Part shown: positions 1 through 10,960 of the stretch, in pieces
How positions within the stretch are numbered: the stretch's first letter is position 1
How the letters are laid out: each line of letters begins with the position of its first letter
Source of the DNA: Bufo bufo
Lineage: Eukaryota; Chordata; Amphibia; Anura; Bufonidae
DNA: 64,000 bases
Direction: 5' to 3'
NCBI RefSeq assembly: GCF_905171765.1
Contig: NC_053390.1
Location: 306,284,984 to 306,348,983, forward strand
The notes under the pieces: model-generated
Database searches by the model: none
What the model saw: only the letters and a program-made list of their open reading frames with translations
What the model was told of the DNA's origin: nothing
Program-made: the position numbers and the translations under genes

Positions 1-1190
1 GGACAATCAATATATTAGGAAGTGCCTTGTACATGATAAATGCCACTTGCTAAAGTGAGACAACCAATGTAAGGCCTCTGTACACAAGAATATCCGTTTT
101 GTGGTCTACAAACCATCAATCCACAATATACGGATACCATCTGTGTGCCATATGCATTTTTTGGTAGATCTATTGACTTCAATGGGTCCATGGACTGCAT
201 AATTTGCAGAACACACATATGGATACGGACAGCATATGGATGATATCCATGTAATGTACGCATCCATATGTCCACAATCACTCGCAAGGGAAGCAGGTGA
301 CCACTGTGGCCAGTGATTGGCTGCAGCGGTAAAGTGCCGCCGCTTTCCCCATCAACAGGATGTTTATTTCAGTGCAGTAGGGGGGTGAATAGCCGACCAT
401 GGACCAATGGAGATCGAACCCAGCAGTGGGAACCAGGTAAGTATGATCAACACAGGGTTGCCCACTCTGGGAGGTCTGTTATAGTTTTAGATAACCCCTT
501 TAAGTCCCATCTGACGTTAATACGTGCATAAGGATTACAATAAAGATGTTTTGTCCAGCTAATAAAATTGAAAGTCCTACACCACCCTGTCAAAGACTTT
601 AGTAGCAACCAATGACAGGATAGAGCTGCAACTCCCCCAGCCTACCTGCATATTACTATTTAATCTTTTAATATTATAAATTGTAAATTTGTTAGCCAGA
701 AAGCCACTCTAACCAGCACCGTAATGCAGCCTCTGAGGTGTCCCTTAAATCATTTGTCCTCCTTCCATTTTCATTACCTGTAAAAGGTCATTACTTTGGT
801 CACTCATCATCACTGCTTGACATTTACAATTCTATAAACTTTCTAAATATTTCTACAAGTGATTCTTGCACCCTATTCACAAAGTGTTCCTGACCAAGGA
901 AATGCATAGGGAACTTGTTACCGTTTAACAGTACTTTATTGAAAGCTGATGGTACAGATGATAAGCAACAGTTCAGATTCAGCATACAATAATACAAGAT
1001 ATGAATGTGGATCCCCGAAGTGTCACTGAGTTTTGGACAAACTATTGATATGTCATAGAGACATATCAAAAGTTTTGCCAAAATTCAGTGGGGGTCATTT
1101 ACAAAAAACGGCACTGGCAGGGAAAGTGAGCCTAGTGTAAAAACTACTCCAGTCCCTGACAGCCTGGCTGTTTTCAGGCATAAATGAAAG
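1..1190. other. Anonymous DNA, no gene recognised
   Basis: No coding potential of note. The block at about 71-250 starts like the MITE at 1194 (TAAGGCCTCT then CACAAG) and contains alternating ATCCATATG-like words, so it may be a decayed relative, but I could not find a matching right end. The block at about 300-535 ends in a CCCCTTTAAG-type tail that resembles dispersed repeats of amphibian genomes. The rest shows nothing I recognise. Confidence 0.5.
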
Positions 1191-1193
1191 TAA

Positions 1194-1562
1194 GGCCTCT
1201 TGCACACGAACGTTGTGCATCCGTTCCGTGCATTGGGGACCGCCATTTCAGCCGGGATGGATTGAGACCTATTCAACTTGAATGGGTCCGTGATACGTCC
1301 GCACCGCAAAAAATTAGAACAAGTTATGTTTTTTTGTGGTGCGGAGGCACGAACAGAAACACCATGGAAGCACTCTGTAGTGCTTTCGTGGGGTTCCGAT
1401 CCATGCTTCCGTTCTGCATCTCCGTGATTGCGGACCCATTCAAGTGAATGGGTCCGCATCCGCGATGTGGAGTGCGCATGGGCTGGTGCACTTGTATTGC
1501 GGGCCCGCCGTATGCAGGCCGCAATACGGCCACGAGCACACAACGTTCGTGTGCAAGAGGCC
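1194..1562. mobile_element. Palindromic MITE, TAA target duplication
   Basis: The left end GGCCTCTTGCACACGAACGT is mirrored at the right end ACGTTCGTGTGCAAGAGGCC. The element is flanked by the 3-bp direct repeat TAA (1191-1193 and 1563-1565). It is 369 bp long and encodes nothing. A 3-bp TWA duplication is typical of PIF/Harbinger-type elements. The termini resemble those of the larger element at 54103-56237, so both may belong to one superfamily. Confidence 0.8.
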
Positions 1563-1565
1563 TAA

Positions 1566-1893
1566 ATTTGTTGGGACCGATGTCCCAACCCCAGACACTC
1601 CCAAGTGACGAGGTCGACATGAAAACGATACGGGGTCCGCTCTGTAAGTGGACTCAGCAAAGAGCAAGGAAGTATGAACGCAGTCCAATAATTAAAACAG
1701 ACTCCAGAAGAAGTAAGAAGGCTCAGGTAAGCGTGTCTGTATAGTTGACACCATTTTGCAGTGGCAACATAGGATAGCCGAGTTGACACATGGAAAAGCA
1801 GAGTCAACGGTTAATAATGATATAGCCAAACGAAACATCAGCCATATACGTGCAATACTGAATTACCAATTTAACACATGGAGTAGCAGAGTT
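1566..1893. other. Unassigned spacer
   Basis: No ORF, repeat or RNA signal that I can support. Confidence 0.4.
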
Positions 1894-2055
1894 AAGTCTC
1901 ATTCACACGTCAGTGTTTTGGTCATTGATTTCCATCAGTGATTGTGAGCCAAAACCAGGATTGGAGCCTCCACAGACATAAGGGAAAGATCTGCACCTGT
2001 TCTGTGTGTAGAGCCGAACCTGGTTTTGGCTCAAAATCACTGATGCTTGAATGAG
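1894..2055. mobile_element. Probable short MITE, imperfect inverted ends
   Basis: The left end GTCTCATTCACACGTCAGTG is an imperfect mirror of the right end, whose reverse complement reads GCCTCATTCAAGCATCAGTG. An internal inverted pair (GCCAAAACCAGG and CCTGGTTTTGGC) sits in the middle. The target duplication is unclear. A decayed palindromic element is the simplest reading. Confidence 0.5.
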
Positions 2056-2695
2056 GCATTATACTTGCAACACAACTGTTTTGGCTGGATTGGCAGAGGG
2101 CAAGGTAGATTGACATCAAGAAATGCACCAAATCAAACAGACTTGCCTTGGCTTCAAGTAGCTAAACAGGAATACTGCTTTATAATGCAGAGATGTGGCC
2201 ATGCAGCGATGAAGCAGAACTGAAACACACCTGGAATAGCTGAACTATGTCTTGCCTTGGAGCTGTACAATGCTGATCTGTGGACAAGCAGCAATGAATC
2301 AGAGTTGATATACACTTGGAGTAATTGAACTTACTTTGCAAAGATCCGACATAGCAGGCTGGCTGGCAAAAGGAACAGACTTGACCAGGAACCACCGTGG
2401 CTTGGCTAGGAGTAGAAGAAGACCAGTCAAGCTACTATGAGGAACAGATTTGGCCAGGAACAGACATAGCAAGGAAAGGAAACACAGGAAAGAACATTGA
2501 CACTAAGCCAGGGAAAGAGACAAACAGCATATCTACACCAAGAACAAAAAGTTGATAGACATGTTAATAATATGTAAAGTGAAAAAAATTTATTCGCTCC
2601 CCCTTTTGCAGCAGTAATGCACCTCTTGGATCTCCACAGTACTCTAGAGGACCACAGGCTTGGCTGTGCCATTCAGTCCACTCTTTATGCTGTAA
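2056..2695. other. Unassigned spacer
   Basis: Contains loosely repeated words such as GGAACAGA and TGGCCAGGAACAGAC around 2360-2470, suggesting a short decayed tandem repeat. No gene or recognised element. Confidence 0.35.
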
Positions 2696-2938
2696 GGGCT
2701 CATTCAGACAGCCGTATGCTGTCCACAAAAATGCGGAACTGATTGCATTCCGTTTTTCTGCTGATCCATAGACTTTAATAGGGCCATGTCCTGATTTTCA
2801 CTGACAAGTATATGACATGTTTAATTTTTTTGCTGAGCCGTGCAATGGAAGAAAAGGGCCCCATAGAAAACAGCATCTAATCCGCAAAAAAATGGATCCG
2901 CATTTTTGCGGACAGCATACGGCCATCTGAATGAGCCC
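2696..2938. mobile_element. Palindromic MITE
   Basis: The terminal inverted repeats are long: GGCTCATTCAGACAGCCGTA at the left and its near-complement TACGGCCATCTGAATGAGCC at the right, continuing inward through GCTGTCC/GGACAGC. The flanking bases are TAA on the left and AAA on the right, compatible with a mutated 3-bp target duplication. No coding capacity. Confidence 0.75.
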
Positions 2939-3597
2939 AAATCCTACACAAATCTTCTGGCACTTGCGGTTAAAAAATTCTAATCTTTATTTTGAACGCA
3001 TCATGCAATACAAAAAAAAAAAAATTACGTCGGCTGTTGGGACTTTAGAGATGGTGTCTGCTCCTAAGCAGAGCGGGCACCATAGCCGCAGGGTGCCTAC
3101 TGTTTCATACAGCAGGCACAGGCAGCTAATGTCCACGACCGGAGGTAATGCCGGTCACGAACATTTAACACTTCAGATGCCATGGTTAGTCCTGACCACA
3201 GGCATCTGAATGCTGAAAACCGGGAAGTGCGCACTTCTGGCTGTGCTCCGGCTCCCCCCGGCAGGGATCGGGGGAGCCGGATTGTGTTAACAGCAGCCCC
3301 TGTCCTCCTGTGAGACAGGAGGCTGCTGCCTAGTAATTTCTATGGAGCCCGTGGCAGGGCTTCATAGAAATACAGTAAAATCCTCATTGACTCCAATGCT
3401 AGTGTAAAATAAAAGTAAGAATTTTTGTAAATAAATTTTTTTTTTTAAAAAATATAAAAATTGGCTGCTGAGAGGAATGGCCGCTTGATCCCACAGCTCC
3501 TGCACCTCAGCGTGTTCAGAGAAGCTTCCCAGAGCTACGGACCCTGCCTCCTCTGTGCCTGCATTGGCGATAAAAGCTGGACACCTTCCTGGACAAC

Positions 3598-4818
3598 ATG
3601 GGCAAGTCGAAAAGGCAGCTTCCCAGGCTGCAAAGCGGAAACCTTGATGGCTTCTTTGAGCGGGGCCCAGCTAAAGATGGCGCGGGCTCCCGCACCGGAA
3701 TGCGTACCTCATCTCCTCATGGCAGCGCGTCGCCGAGAAGCCCTTCTGGATCCGCCTCACCTCCGCTAGAGCCCGACATCCTCTCTTTAACAGAAACGGA
3801 GTTTCCTTCGTTCCCACCGACGCCTAGTGACCTGGGAACCCCAGGGGCTACAGCTACTCAGAGCGGCGCCACTGCTGACCTGGCAGGGCTCTCTCCATCT
3901 TGCAGCCCCCAGAAACAAAAACCGCGTTTGGACACATCATGCCCTCCTGAGGTCAGTACGGGATCATGGGCACAAGCTGTGATGTCCCCAGCAGTGGTTC
4001 CTTTTAATGCATATCAGGCCTCAGATAAGCCCTTATGTGAAGATTCCATGAAAAATATGCTGATGGCCTTGCACCAGTCCCTGCGTGCAGACATGGCAGG
4101 GCTGATTAACCCCCTGGCGTCCAAAGTCAAAGAGACTTCAGATAAGCTTTTGCATGTGGAGAACAAAATGGCAGATTTTGCCACTTCACAGAACAACATA
4201 ATAGATGCTCATAATGATTTAGCTGATGAACTGGAGACTGTTAAGAGCAAGCTAGCGGATATGGAAGACCGTTCCAGAAGGAACAACGTGAAATTCCGGG
4301 GTATTCCAGAAGAAATAGCACCCCGAGATTTACAAGCATATCTCAAGAGCCTCATAAAAGCGTTGTTACCTAAAATACCGGTCCCTGACATGATCATCGA
4401 TAGGGCACACAGACTTCCAAAACCACCACATCTTAGCGCTGATGTTCCAAGAGATACGATTGCTCGGATCCATTTCTTCCACACTAAGGAAGCCTTAATG
4501 TTAGCAGCTAGAAACTGCAACAACCTGCCTGCTCCTTTTCAAACAGTCAGACTTTTTGCTGATCTTTCCAGGGCGACATTGAGACAAAGGAGAGAATTGC
4601 AACCGATTACCCTGGCTCTCAGGGATAATAATATTCCGTATAAGTGGGGCTATCCGCAGAAATTGCTGATCCGTAAAGATGAAAAAACTCACGTGGTGAA
4701 ATCTGTCTCAGATGGACGAGAACTTCTATTGTCATGGGACATTTCTCCCCAGATGGAAAGAAGAGGGAATCGCACCCGGGATGATCGAATATCCGCATTT
4801 GGGACTCGAGAGGACTGA
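3598..4818 (+). CDS. L1 ORF1 protein (RNA-binding chaperone)
   Basis: A 406-residue protein with the layout of L1 ORF1p, which coats LINE RNA in the cytoplasm and acts as a nucleic-acid chaperone. Residues 1-130 are Ser/Pro-rich and disordered-looking. A heptad-rich coiled-coil stretch follows at about 145-225 (SKVKETSDKLLHVENKMADF). The RRM begins at the family signature EDRSRRNNVKFRGIPE (about 229-244). The C-terminal domain has RAHRLPKP and the YKWGYPQKLLI block. I chose the Met at 3598 because it opens the long frame just after the short leader. The first Met of the same frame could differ in vivo. A related but decayed ORF1 end lies at 63505-64000. Confidence 0.9.
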   Translation: MGKSKRQLPRLQSGNLDGFFERGPAKDGAGSRTGMRTSSPHGSASPRSPSGSASPPLEPDILSLTETEFPSFPPTPSDLGTPGATATQSGATADLAGLSPSCSPQKQKPRLDTSCPPEVSTGSWAQAVMSPAVVPFNAYQASDKPLCEDSMKNMLMALHQSLRADMAGLINPLASKVKETSDKLLHVENKMADFATSQNNIIDAHNDLADELETVKSKLADMEDRSRRNNVKFRGIPEEIAPRDLQAYLKSLIKALLPKIPVPDMIIDRAHRLPKPPHLSADVPRDTIARIHFFHTKEALMLAARNCNNLPAPFQTVRLFADLSRATLRQRRELQPITLALRDNNIPYKWGYPQKLLIRKDEKTHVVKSVSDGRELLLSWDISPQMERRGNRTRDDRISAFGTRED

Positions 4819-5234
4819 CTTCCCTACACGGAACTTACAAGGTTTCTGAAAAAACACAAGGAAGCTGTTACCAATATAGTGCCATAGTCGACAGAGGCTT
4901 ATTGACATGGAGACCAGATTGCATTCTTCACAATGGGTCTGTTGTCTAACCTTTTATTTTAGGTGCGGTCTCTATGCTGAAGGACTCCGTGTATTTGAGG
5001 CTCCTCTCAGCCTCATTAGTGGACTTACGCCACCTTTGTCGCACAGACGGGCTCAGCTGTCTGGTGTTTAACTTCTTCCTTCTGTTTTCCCTAACCCAAT
5101 TATTTCTGTTCACCAATTGCCGCTTTAACCATCTCTCTGTGGCTACTTGTCATTTCTGCTTATTGTTAGGCAGTTGCCTACTGTTATTAGAGTTGGTTTG
5201 ATAATCTGTTATTGTCTGTCAGACCGTACTAAAC

Positions 5235-8200
5235 TTGGTTCCTCTTTCCACTCATATGGGTCTTAAAATCCTATCACTGAACGTTAAAGGACTTAACTGT
5301 CCACAGAAAAGATCATATGTCTGGAAAGAGGCAGCCAAAGCTGGAGCGGACCTCATTTGCATCCAGGAAACTCACTTACTACAGGCGGATGCTAAACGTG
5401 TGCATAATCGATTTTTTCCTCATGTATTGCATTCTCATTTTAGCAAGAAGTCTAGAGGGGTATTCATAGCTGTCAAGAACTCAGTGGCCTTTACTATCAT
5501 CTCCTCAAAAGTGGACTCCAACGGCCGATACATCATCCTGGTATGTTCCATCAATAACATCACCTACACAATAGTCAATGTATATGCGCCTAACAATCGC
5601 CAAATTACTTTCCTGAGAAAATTACTGAAACAACTAAACTCATTGAAACAGGGAAAGGTAATTGTTTGTGGGGATTTTAACTCGGTGATGGATCGGTCGT
5701 TGGACACTTCCAACTTAACCAGGCGTTCTGGAGGGGACTTAGCCTCTCTCTTTCATGTAGAGGGACTCATTGATGTGTGGAGAGCTCAACATAGCATGGA
5801 AAGAGATTACACATTTTTCTCTGCTCCTCATCTCTCATACTCACGCATTGATATGTTTCTCGTAGATCAAGCCACCTTATTGCATACAATTTCATCTGAC
5901 ATTGGGCTCATTCAATGGTCCGACCATGCCCCTATACTATTGACCTTAGAGGATTTATATCAGTTTCCACGTGCTCCCATATGGCGTAACGACACGTATT
6001 TATTTTCCAACCCTGATACAATTAAGGAGTTGTCTGCTGAGTTGCAGGAATTTTTCAACTTCAATGTTGGCTCGGTCGCGGATGAATATATCCTGTGGCA
6101 GTCCCATAAGGCTTTTATTAGAGGCTCACTGATTAGATTAAAATGCAAATTGCGGAAAATTAGAGAAAGAGAGATATCTCAACTGCTTAAATCTATTGCA
6201 GATCTTGAAAATCGTAATAAGCTATTACCGACATCTCAAGTGTCCTCCTTACTGAAGGCAGAGAGAGATAAATTAGGAAGTCTGTTATCTCGTGACTATT
6301 CTAGATCCCTGCTAAGGTTGAGGTCGAGATATTATGCCCAGGGGAACAGAGCTGGCAGGCTACTGGCCAGTCAACTCAAGGCCCAGCAAACCAAATCAAA
6401 AATCCCATTCCTCATACATCCGACATCTAAAGCGAAGCTTCTAGATCCTAGAGACATTGCTGAACAATTCCGTAGCTATTATCACAGCCTTTATAATCTT
6501 AAAGAAACAGTTACTCTACCCGATAACTACTCTGAATTGGTGGAGAATTTTCTGAATCAATCTGATTTACCTACCCTTTCTCCCAACCAGCTTCTTTTGT
6601 TAAATGCCCCCCTCACGTCCCTTGAAATTCAAAAAATAGTAGCCACTCTCCCATCCGGTAAATCCCCAGGCCCAGACGGGTTGTCTAATGAGTACTACAA
6701 ACATTTTTTTCCTGTACTGTCCCCCTATTTACTGGATATTTTCAATCGAGCTCTTGAGGGAACCCCATTCCCATCTGAGATGCTCACAGCCCTTATAGTT
6801 ACCTTACCAAAACCTGGTAAACCCCCGGACATTCCTCAAAATTTCAGGCCAATCTCATTGCTGAATTCAGATGTCAAACTCTTCGCCAAGTTGACTGCCA
6901 GTAGATTATCAGCTATTCTCCCTTCCTTGATCAAAGACGACCAGACAGGATTTGTTAAGGGCCGTATTTCATCAGATAATACTAGGAGATTGATTAATCT
7001 GTTTGACCATGCTGAGTGTAATAATATCCAAATGTTGGCGGTGACGCTAGACGCTGAGAAAGCGTTCGACCGTTTACATTGGTCGTTCGCGTTCTCAGTC
7101 CTCCGCAAGATGGGTTTTCATGGTTGCATATTGAACGCTTTCTCTAGTTTATATGCCTCCCCTCTGGCCAAAGTATGGGTTAATGGGGTGTTATCGGTCC
7201 CTTTCCAGATCACCAATGGGTCCCGTCAAGGGTGTCCCCTGTCACCCCTATTGTTCATCTTGGCTCTGGAGCCTTTAGCTCAGCGTATTAGAAGAGCTCC
7301 CCTTGTTCAAGGAATAAATATTGGTGGAAGAGACCATAGAATCTCGCTATATGCTGACGATATCATCCTCACATTATCGAGCCCCCTCCAGTCGTTGAGA
7401 TCCGCTTTTGACATAATAGCACATTTTGGCACACTTTCGTATTACAAGATCAATAATTCCAAGTCACAAGCTCTTTTACTTAATATCCCTCAGACAGATG
7501 CCAGGGAGCTAAAATCCCGTTTTTCACTAGACTGGCAGGATATGGAACTCCCATATTTGGGGATCAAGTTGACGTACCCCGGCTCTCTCCTATATAGACA
7601 GAATTACGAGCCTCTCCTTGAAACTATGTCATCTGATTTTTCCCTTTACACCATGAAAGATGTATCATGGGTTGGCAGGGTGGCAGCGTTTCAAATGATG
7701 ACGCTCCCTAAATTGGTTTATATATTTAGAGCTCTCCCTATCCCAGTTCCTGACCAGTTTTTTCGAAAAGCGCAGGCAATATTATCCAAATATATTTGGA
7801 AATCATCTAAACCCAGAATTGCCCAAAGACAGCTTTTCCTAAGGAAAAAGGCCGGTGGTCTAGGACTGCCCTGTATAGGGGACTATCACAAGGCTATTGG
7901 CTTATCACTTGCCAGGGAATGGTGGGATAGAGACTGCGATAAAGCATGGCATCAAATTGAATCCCATTCACTTAAGGAGGGCTCGTTGAGGGATCTACTC
8001 ATCAGTATATTGTGGAAGGGGAAAATTCCTGATCTTTCTCTCCGGACAATGAAACATGTAGGGAAGCTCTGGTTACACTTTCATAATACGTGTGCAGACT
8101 CTACCGACGCCTTGTTTTCACATTTAGATACCCGTTCACTGGAATGGATTTTGAAAGATATCAATCTTAGCAGATGGCGGGATCAAGGCTTCGAGAGAGT

Positions 8201-9023
8201 TTCTCAGCTTATCGGTCCTGAGGGTGTTCTCTCGTTTAACAAAGCTCAGCAGATGTTTCAGCTTTCAGCTGGAGAGATATTTAACTACCTTAGGGTAAAG
8301 CACCTACTGGAGTCTATTATTTCTAAGCCTCCCTCTGTACATGTGGGGATCCTTCAGCTTTATTATTCCCGAAACTTACTAAGGAAAGGAGCAACAGGAA
8401 ATATATACGAATATATGGGAGACAAATCTAAGTTTGCTAAATCCAAACCATTCCTGAAATGGGAGCGGGACCTGGGTCGTACATTCTCTGGAGAGGACTG
8501 GACCTGTGCAATAAGTTTCTTGACCTCTAACTTTAAATGTGTTACACATTATGAAGCTGGGGTTAAGACACTCCTAAATTGGTACTTTACACCCAAGAGG
8601 CTACATATAATATACCCTACTTCTTCTCCTCTGTGCTGGAGGGGATGTGGAGTCGTGGGCTCATTGCTCCATATTTTGTGGGCATGCCCAATTATCACTG
8701 GTTTCTGGAAACAGGTGTTTGTACTGCTGAGGGAATTATCTGGCCATGATATTTCCCCTTCTCCGGATCTCGCTCTTTTATTTTTGGGTATCCAACGTAT
8801 TCATCCACCATATAGACCCATCACGGGGCGTGTTTTACTTGGAGCTAAATTAGTCATAACCCGCCATTGGAAAAAAGTGATCTCTCCTGATATTTCAGAG
8901 GTGGTAGCGGAGTTGAATAACACATGTCGTTATGAGAGAATGATTCCCCCCTCAATGCTCCCTCCTGCTAAGTATAGATATACCTGGAGTCCCTGGATTG
9001 CACACTCGAAATTCTCCCAATGA
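5235..9023 (+). CDS. L1 ORF2 protein: AP endonuclease, reverse transcriptase
   Basis: A 1,262-residue protein that nicks target DNA and reverse-transcribes LINE RNA. The N-terminal APE-type endonuclease shows SLNVKGLN, the catalytic Glu in ICIQETHL, VYAPNN, CGDFNSVMD, SRIDMFLVD and the SDHAPI block. The reverse transcriptase has FRPISLLNSDVK, GFVKGR, the motif A Asp in LDAEKAFDRLHW, NGSRQGCPLSPLLFIL and the catalytic YADDIIL. The C-terminus carries a C-x3-C-x7-H-x4-C knuckle (CWRGCG...HILWAC), as in L1 proteins. All key residues are present. Translation may begin at the second Met (5256, MGLKILSLN). The frame is uninterrupted, unlike the second L1 in this window. Confidence 0.95.
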   Translation: MVPLSTHMGLKILSLNVKGLNCPQKRSYVWKEAAKAGADLICIQETHLLQADAKRVHNRFFPHVLHSHFSKKSRGVFIAVKNSVAFTIISSKVDSNGRYIILVCSINNITYTIVNVYAPNNRQITFLRKLLKQLNSLKQGKVIVCGDFNSVMDRSLDTSNLTRRSGGDLASLFHVEGLIDVWRAQHSMERDYTFFSAPHLSYSRIDMFLVDQATLLHTISSDIGLIQWSDHAPILLTLEDLYQFPRAPIWRNDTYLFSNPDTIKELSAELQEFFNFNVGSVADEYILWQSHKAFIRGSLIRLKCKLRKIREREISQLLKSIADLENRNKLLPTSQVSSLLKAERDKLGSLLSRDYSRSLLRLRSRYYAQGNRAGRLLASQLKAQQTKSKIPFLIHPTSKAKLLDPRDIAEQFRSYYHSLYNLKETVTLPDNYSELVENFLNQSDLPTLSPNQLLLLNAPLTSLEIQKIVATLPSGKSPGPDGLSNEYYKHFFPVLSPYLLDIFNRALEGTPFPSEMLTALIVTLPKPGKPPDIPQNFRPISLLNSDVKLFAKLTASRLSAILPSLIKDDQTGFVKGRISSDNTRRLINLFDHAECNNIQMLAVTLDAEKAFDRLHWSFAFSVLRKMGFHGCILNAFSSLYASPLAKVWVNGVLSVPFQITNGSRQGCPLSPLLFILALEPLAQRIRRAPLVQGINIGGRDHRISLYADDIILTLSSPLQSLRSAFDIIAHFGTLSYYKINNSKSQALLLNIPQTDARELKSRFSLDWQDMELPYLGIKLTYPGSLLYRQNYEPLLETMSSDFSLYTMKDVSWVGRVAAFQMMTLPKLVYIFRALPIPVPDQFFRKAQAILSKYIWKSSKPRIAQRQLFLRKKAGGLGLPCIGDYHKAIGLSLAREWWDRDCDKAWHQIESHSLKEGSLRDLLISILWKGKIPDLSLRTMKHVGKLWLHFHNTCADSTDALFSHLDTRSLEWILKDINLSRWRDQGFERVSQLIGPEGVLSFNKAQQMFQLSAGEIFNYLRVKHLLESIISKPPSVHVGILQLYYSRNLLRKGATGNIYEYMGDKSKFAKSKPFLKWERDLGRTFSGEDWTCAISFLTSNFKCVTHYEAGVKTLLNWYFTPKRLHIIYPTSSPLCWRGCGVVGSLLHILWACPIITGFWKQVFVLLRELSGHDISPSPDLALLFLGIQRIHPPYRPITGRVLLGAKLVITRHWKKVISPDISEVVAELNNTCRYERMIPPSMLPPAKYRYTWSPWIAHSKFSQ

Positions 9024-10167
9024 GTGACCTTTACAGATCGTGTTTATTTAGAGGAAGGTGCATAGATTCACTCTCAGATATCTTTCTATTTGGGTCCCTC
9101 CTGTAGTTTAGCCTACTGATATGACAGATACGTTACTGTACGAATTGGTTGTGGTACCTTGGTGTTTATGTAAAAACACTTCACTGGTATGCCTTTGTCC
9201 GTTTGGTAATATCATTGTAATATAATATTGTTTTACTGGATCTTGATTTGTGGTTTCTAACTGTCAATGTTATGCCATACCTTCCATGATAATGGAAATT
9301 TTGTTACTGGATCTACCTCTTTGGTGGTTGCACCCACCTTAACATGTCTATGTTTAGCCATGATATGCTGATACTTTTGTTGAAAAATATCAATAAAAAT
9401 GTTGAAATCAAAAAAAATATAAAAATTCAAATCACCCCTCTTTTCCCCAAAGCAAAAATACACATCATAGGTATCCAGACGTGCAAAAATGCTGATACTA
9501 CAAAACTTTAATCCCAATGCGAAAAACGGTGAAGCGAAAAAAAAATGGCTAATTTGTCATTTTTTGGTCACTTCTCCTCCCACTAAACTTTTTATAAAAA
9601 GTAATCAAAAAGTAATATACACACCAAAATGGTATCACTGAAAAGTACAGATTGCCCCACAAAAAAGTTATAGGGGTCAGAATATGAAGACTAAAAGAAA
9701 AAAAATATTTTTTTCAAGATTTTTTTTTTTTTTTCAGTATAAAAAGGCAATAAAAAATATACATATGTGGTAGTGCCGGATTCATACTGACCTGGAGAAT
9801 GAAAGTAGCTGGTCATTTTAATTATATAAAGCACGCCGTAAAAACAAAACCCAAAATACTGTTGTGGAATTGCGTTTTTTTCCAATTTCAACCCATTTAT
9901 AATTCTTTCGCTGCTTCCCATCACATTGTATGTTGCATAAATAGTGCAATTAGAAAAGACATCTTGTCCCGCAAAAAATAAGCCATTATCAACTATGTGA
10001 ACAGAAAATAAAAAAGTTATGGCTTTGGGAGAGCTGGGAGTAAAAAATGTAACAACGGAAAATCTCCCAATCATGAAAGGGTTAATGATATGCAAATGAT
10101 AAAAAATGGAAACAAAATATTTAAAATATTTAAATGTATTCAGTATCAAGTATGAACGCATCATGCA

Positions 10168-10766
10168 GAGAATCAGGCACTTACACACCTTGGCATACAA
10201 TCAGTGAGCTTATTAATGATTGAGGAATTTTCTGCCACACTAAATGCACTTGGGCATGCAAATCATCAAGATCTGCTAATGGCAGCTCCCTTTGCAATTG
10301 CCAACCAATGATGTCCCAGATGTGCTTGATGGAAGACAAGTTTGGAGATTCTGCAGGACATGGTAGCATGTTTAACGCACACATGCTGCTCACAGTAGCA
10401 CAGGCCTGGAATTGTCCTGTTGAAAAATGGGCTCCTGGACACATTGGAGAAATGAGAGTACCATTGGTTCCATGACCAAATCAATGTAATGCCAAGCTGC
10501 TAGTGTACCTGAAATGAAGACTAGAGGAGGGGTTCAGGTACTGTACATTACCGCACACAACATAACATAAGCCCAGAGTTAGGGCCGGTGTGACATTCCC
10601 TTGTGAAGGCCACGTGGTCTCCAGACCGATCTTTGGCTAGTATTGCATCTGTGACAAAAGTGGAACACATCACTGAAGAGGACAGACCTCCATTCCAGCC
10701 TCCATAACAGTATTGCTGTGCAGCATGATGGCCTTTGAGAGCGATAAGTGACATTAATGGAACATC
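10168..10766 (-). pseudogene. Decayed Tc1-like transposase fragment
   Basis: Reading leftward, fragments resemble a Tc1-type DDE transposase. A middle part has HTGPNSGLM. The C-terminal part, in another frame, has ESPNLSSIKHIWDIIGWQLQ, corresponding to the family block SPDLNPIEHLWD that carries the last catalytic Glu. Here that Glu is Lys (IKHIW), and several frameshifts separate the pieces, so it is inactive. It abuts the inverted satellite fragment that starts near 10767. It is much older than the Tc1-like copies at 33372 and 41031. Confidence 0.75.
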
Positions 10767-10960
10767 TGTAGATGTATGGACCTAGCATAGCCATGTATAT
10801 CTGACTTAGCCATGGGTTAATAATCCTAGCTCAGTCCTGGGTAACCAGGATCAGCCTGCAGATCAGTTAGAGGGTGATTAGTGAGAGTTCAGAGATGAAG
10901 AAAACTATGCCTAATGCTGCCTCCTCTAAGGCCCAAAAAAGCTACTCAGACTAAAAGATA
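10767..10960 (-). repeat. Inverted end of a 2-kb satellite monomer
   Basis: The reverse complement matches the part of the array monomers running from AGTAGCTTTTTTGGGCC through CTAACTGATCTGC to the GGTCCATAC block. It ends at the PLE-A copy 1 boundary with CTCAGACTAAAAGAT (10946-10960). That is the exact reverse complement of the last 15 bases of the broken monomer at 53994-54008. Both carry CTTTTAG where every other monomer here has CTGTTAG or CTGCTAG, so the two pieces came from the same monomer. Confidence 0.9.

Larger units (their letters stand above)
3463..9411 (+). mobile_element. Full-length L1-type LINE with two intact ORFs
   Basis: The insertion is flanked by the 16-bp direct repeat AAAAAATATAAAAATT (3447-3462 and 9412-9427). 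The left junction lies at a T-run/A-run boundary, which matches the TTTT/AA nick preference of L1 endonucleases. A 135-bp 5' leader is followed by ORF1, a 416-bp spacer, ORF2 and a 3' UTR ending in AATAAA (about 9392) and an A-run. No frameshift, stop or nested element was seen. A perfect duplication and open frames argue for a young, possibly mobile copy. The family is vertebrate L1-like; a Tx1-group assignment is possible but untested. Confidence 0.93.
2993..10167. mobile_element. Older dispersed repeat with 15-bp TSD, split by L1
   Basis: The 15-bp direct repeat TGAACGCATCATGCA occurs at 2993-3007 and 10153-10167. Everything between, apart from the nested L1 (3447-9427), is about 1.18 kb of non-coding sequence: 3008-3446 and 9428-10152. 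A 15-bp duplication implies insertion by a retrotransposition-like mechanism. The left end begins with a run of A rather than T, and the right end has no poly(A), so the element class is not resolved. The right half has the AT-rich look of common amphibian dispersed repeats, but I cannot name the family. Confidence 0.6.

Noticed and set aside
1085..1744. Several overlapping 80-150-codon frames
   Set aside because: They run along the arms of a GC-rich palindromic MITE on both strands; no family resemblance.
3010..3300. Host gene exon or CpG-type promoter
   Set aside because: The GC-rich stretch belongs to the dispersed repeat that has the 15-bp TSD; no splice or coding signal.
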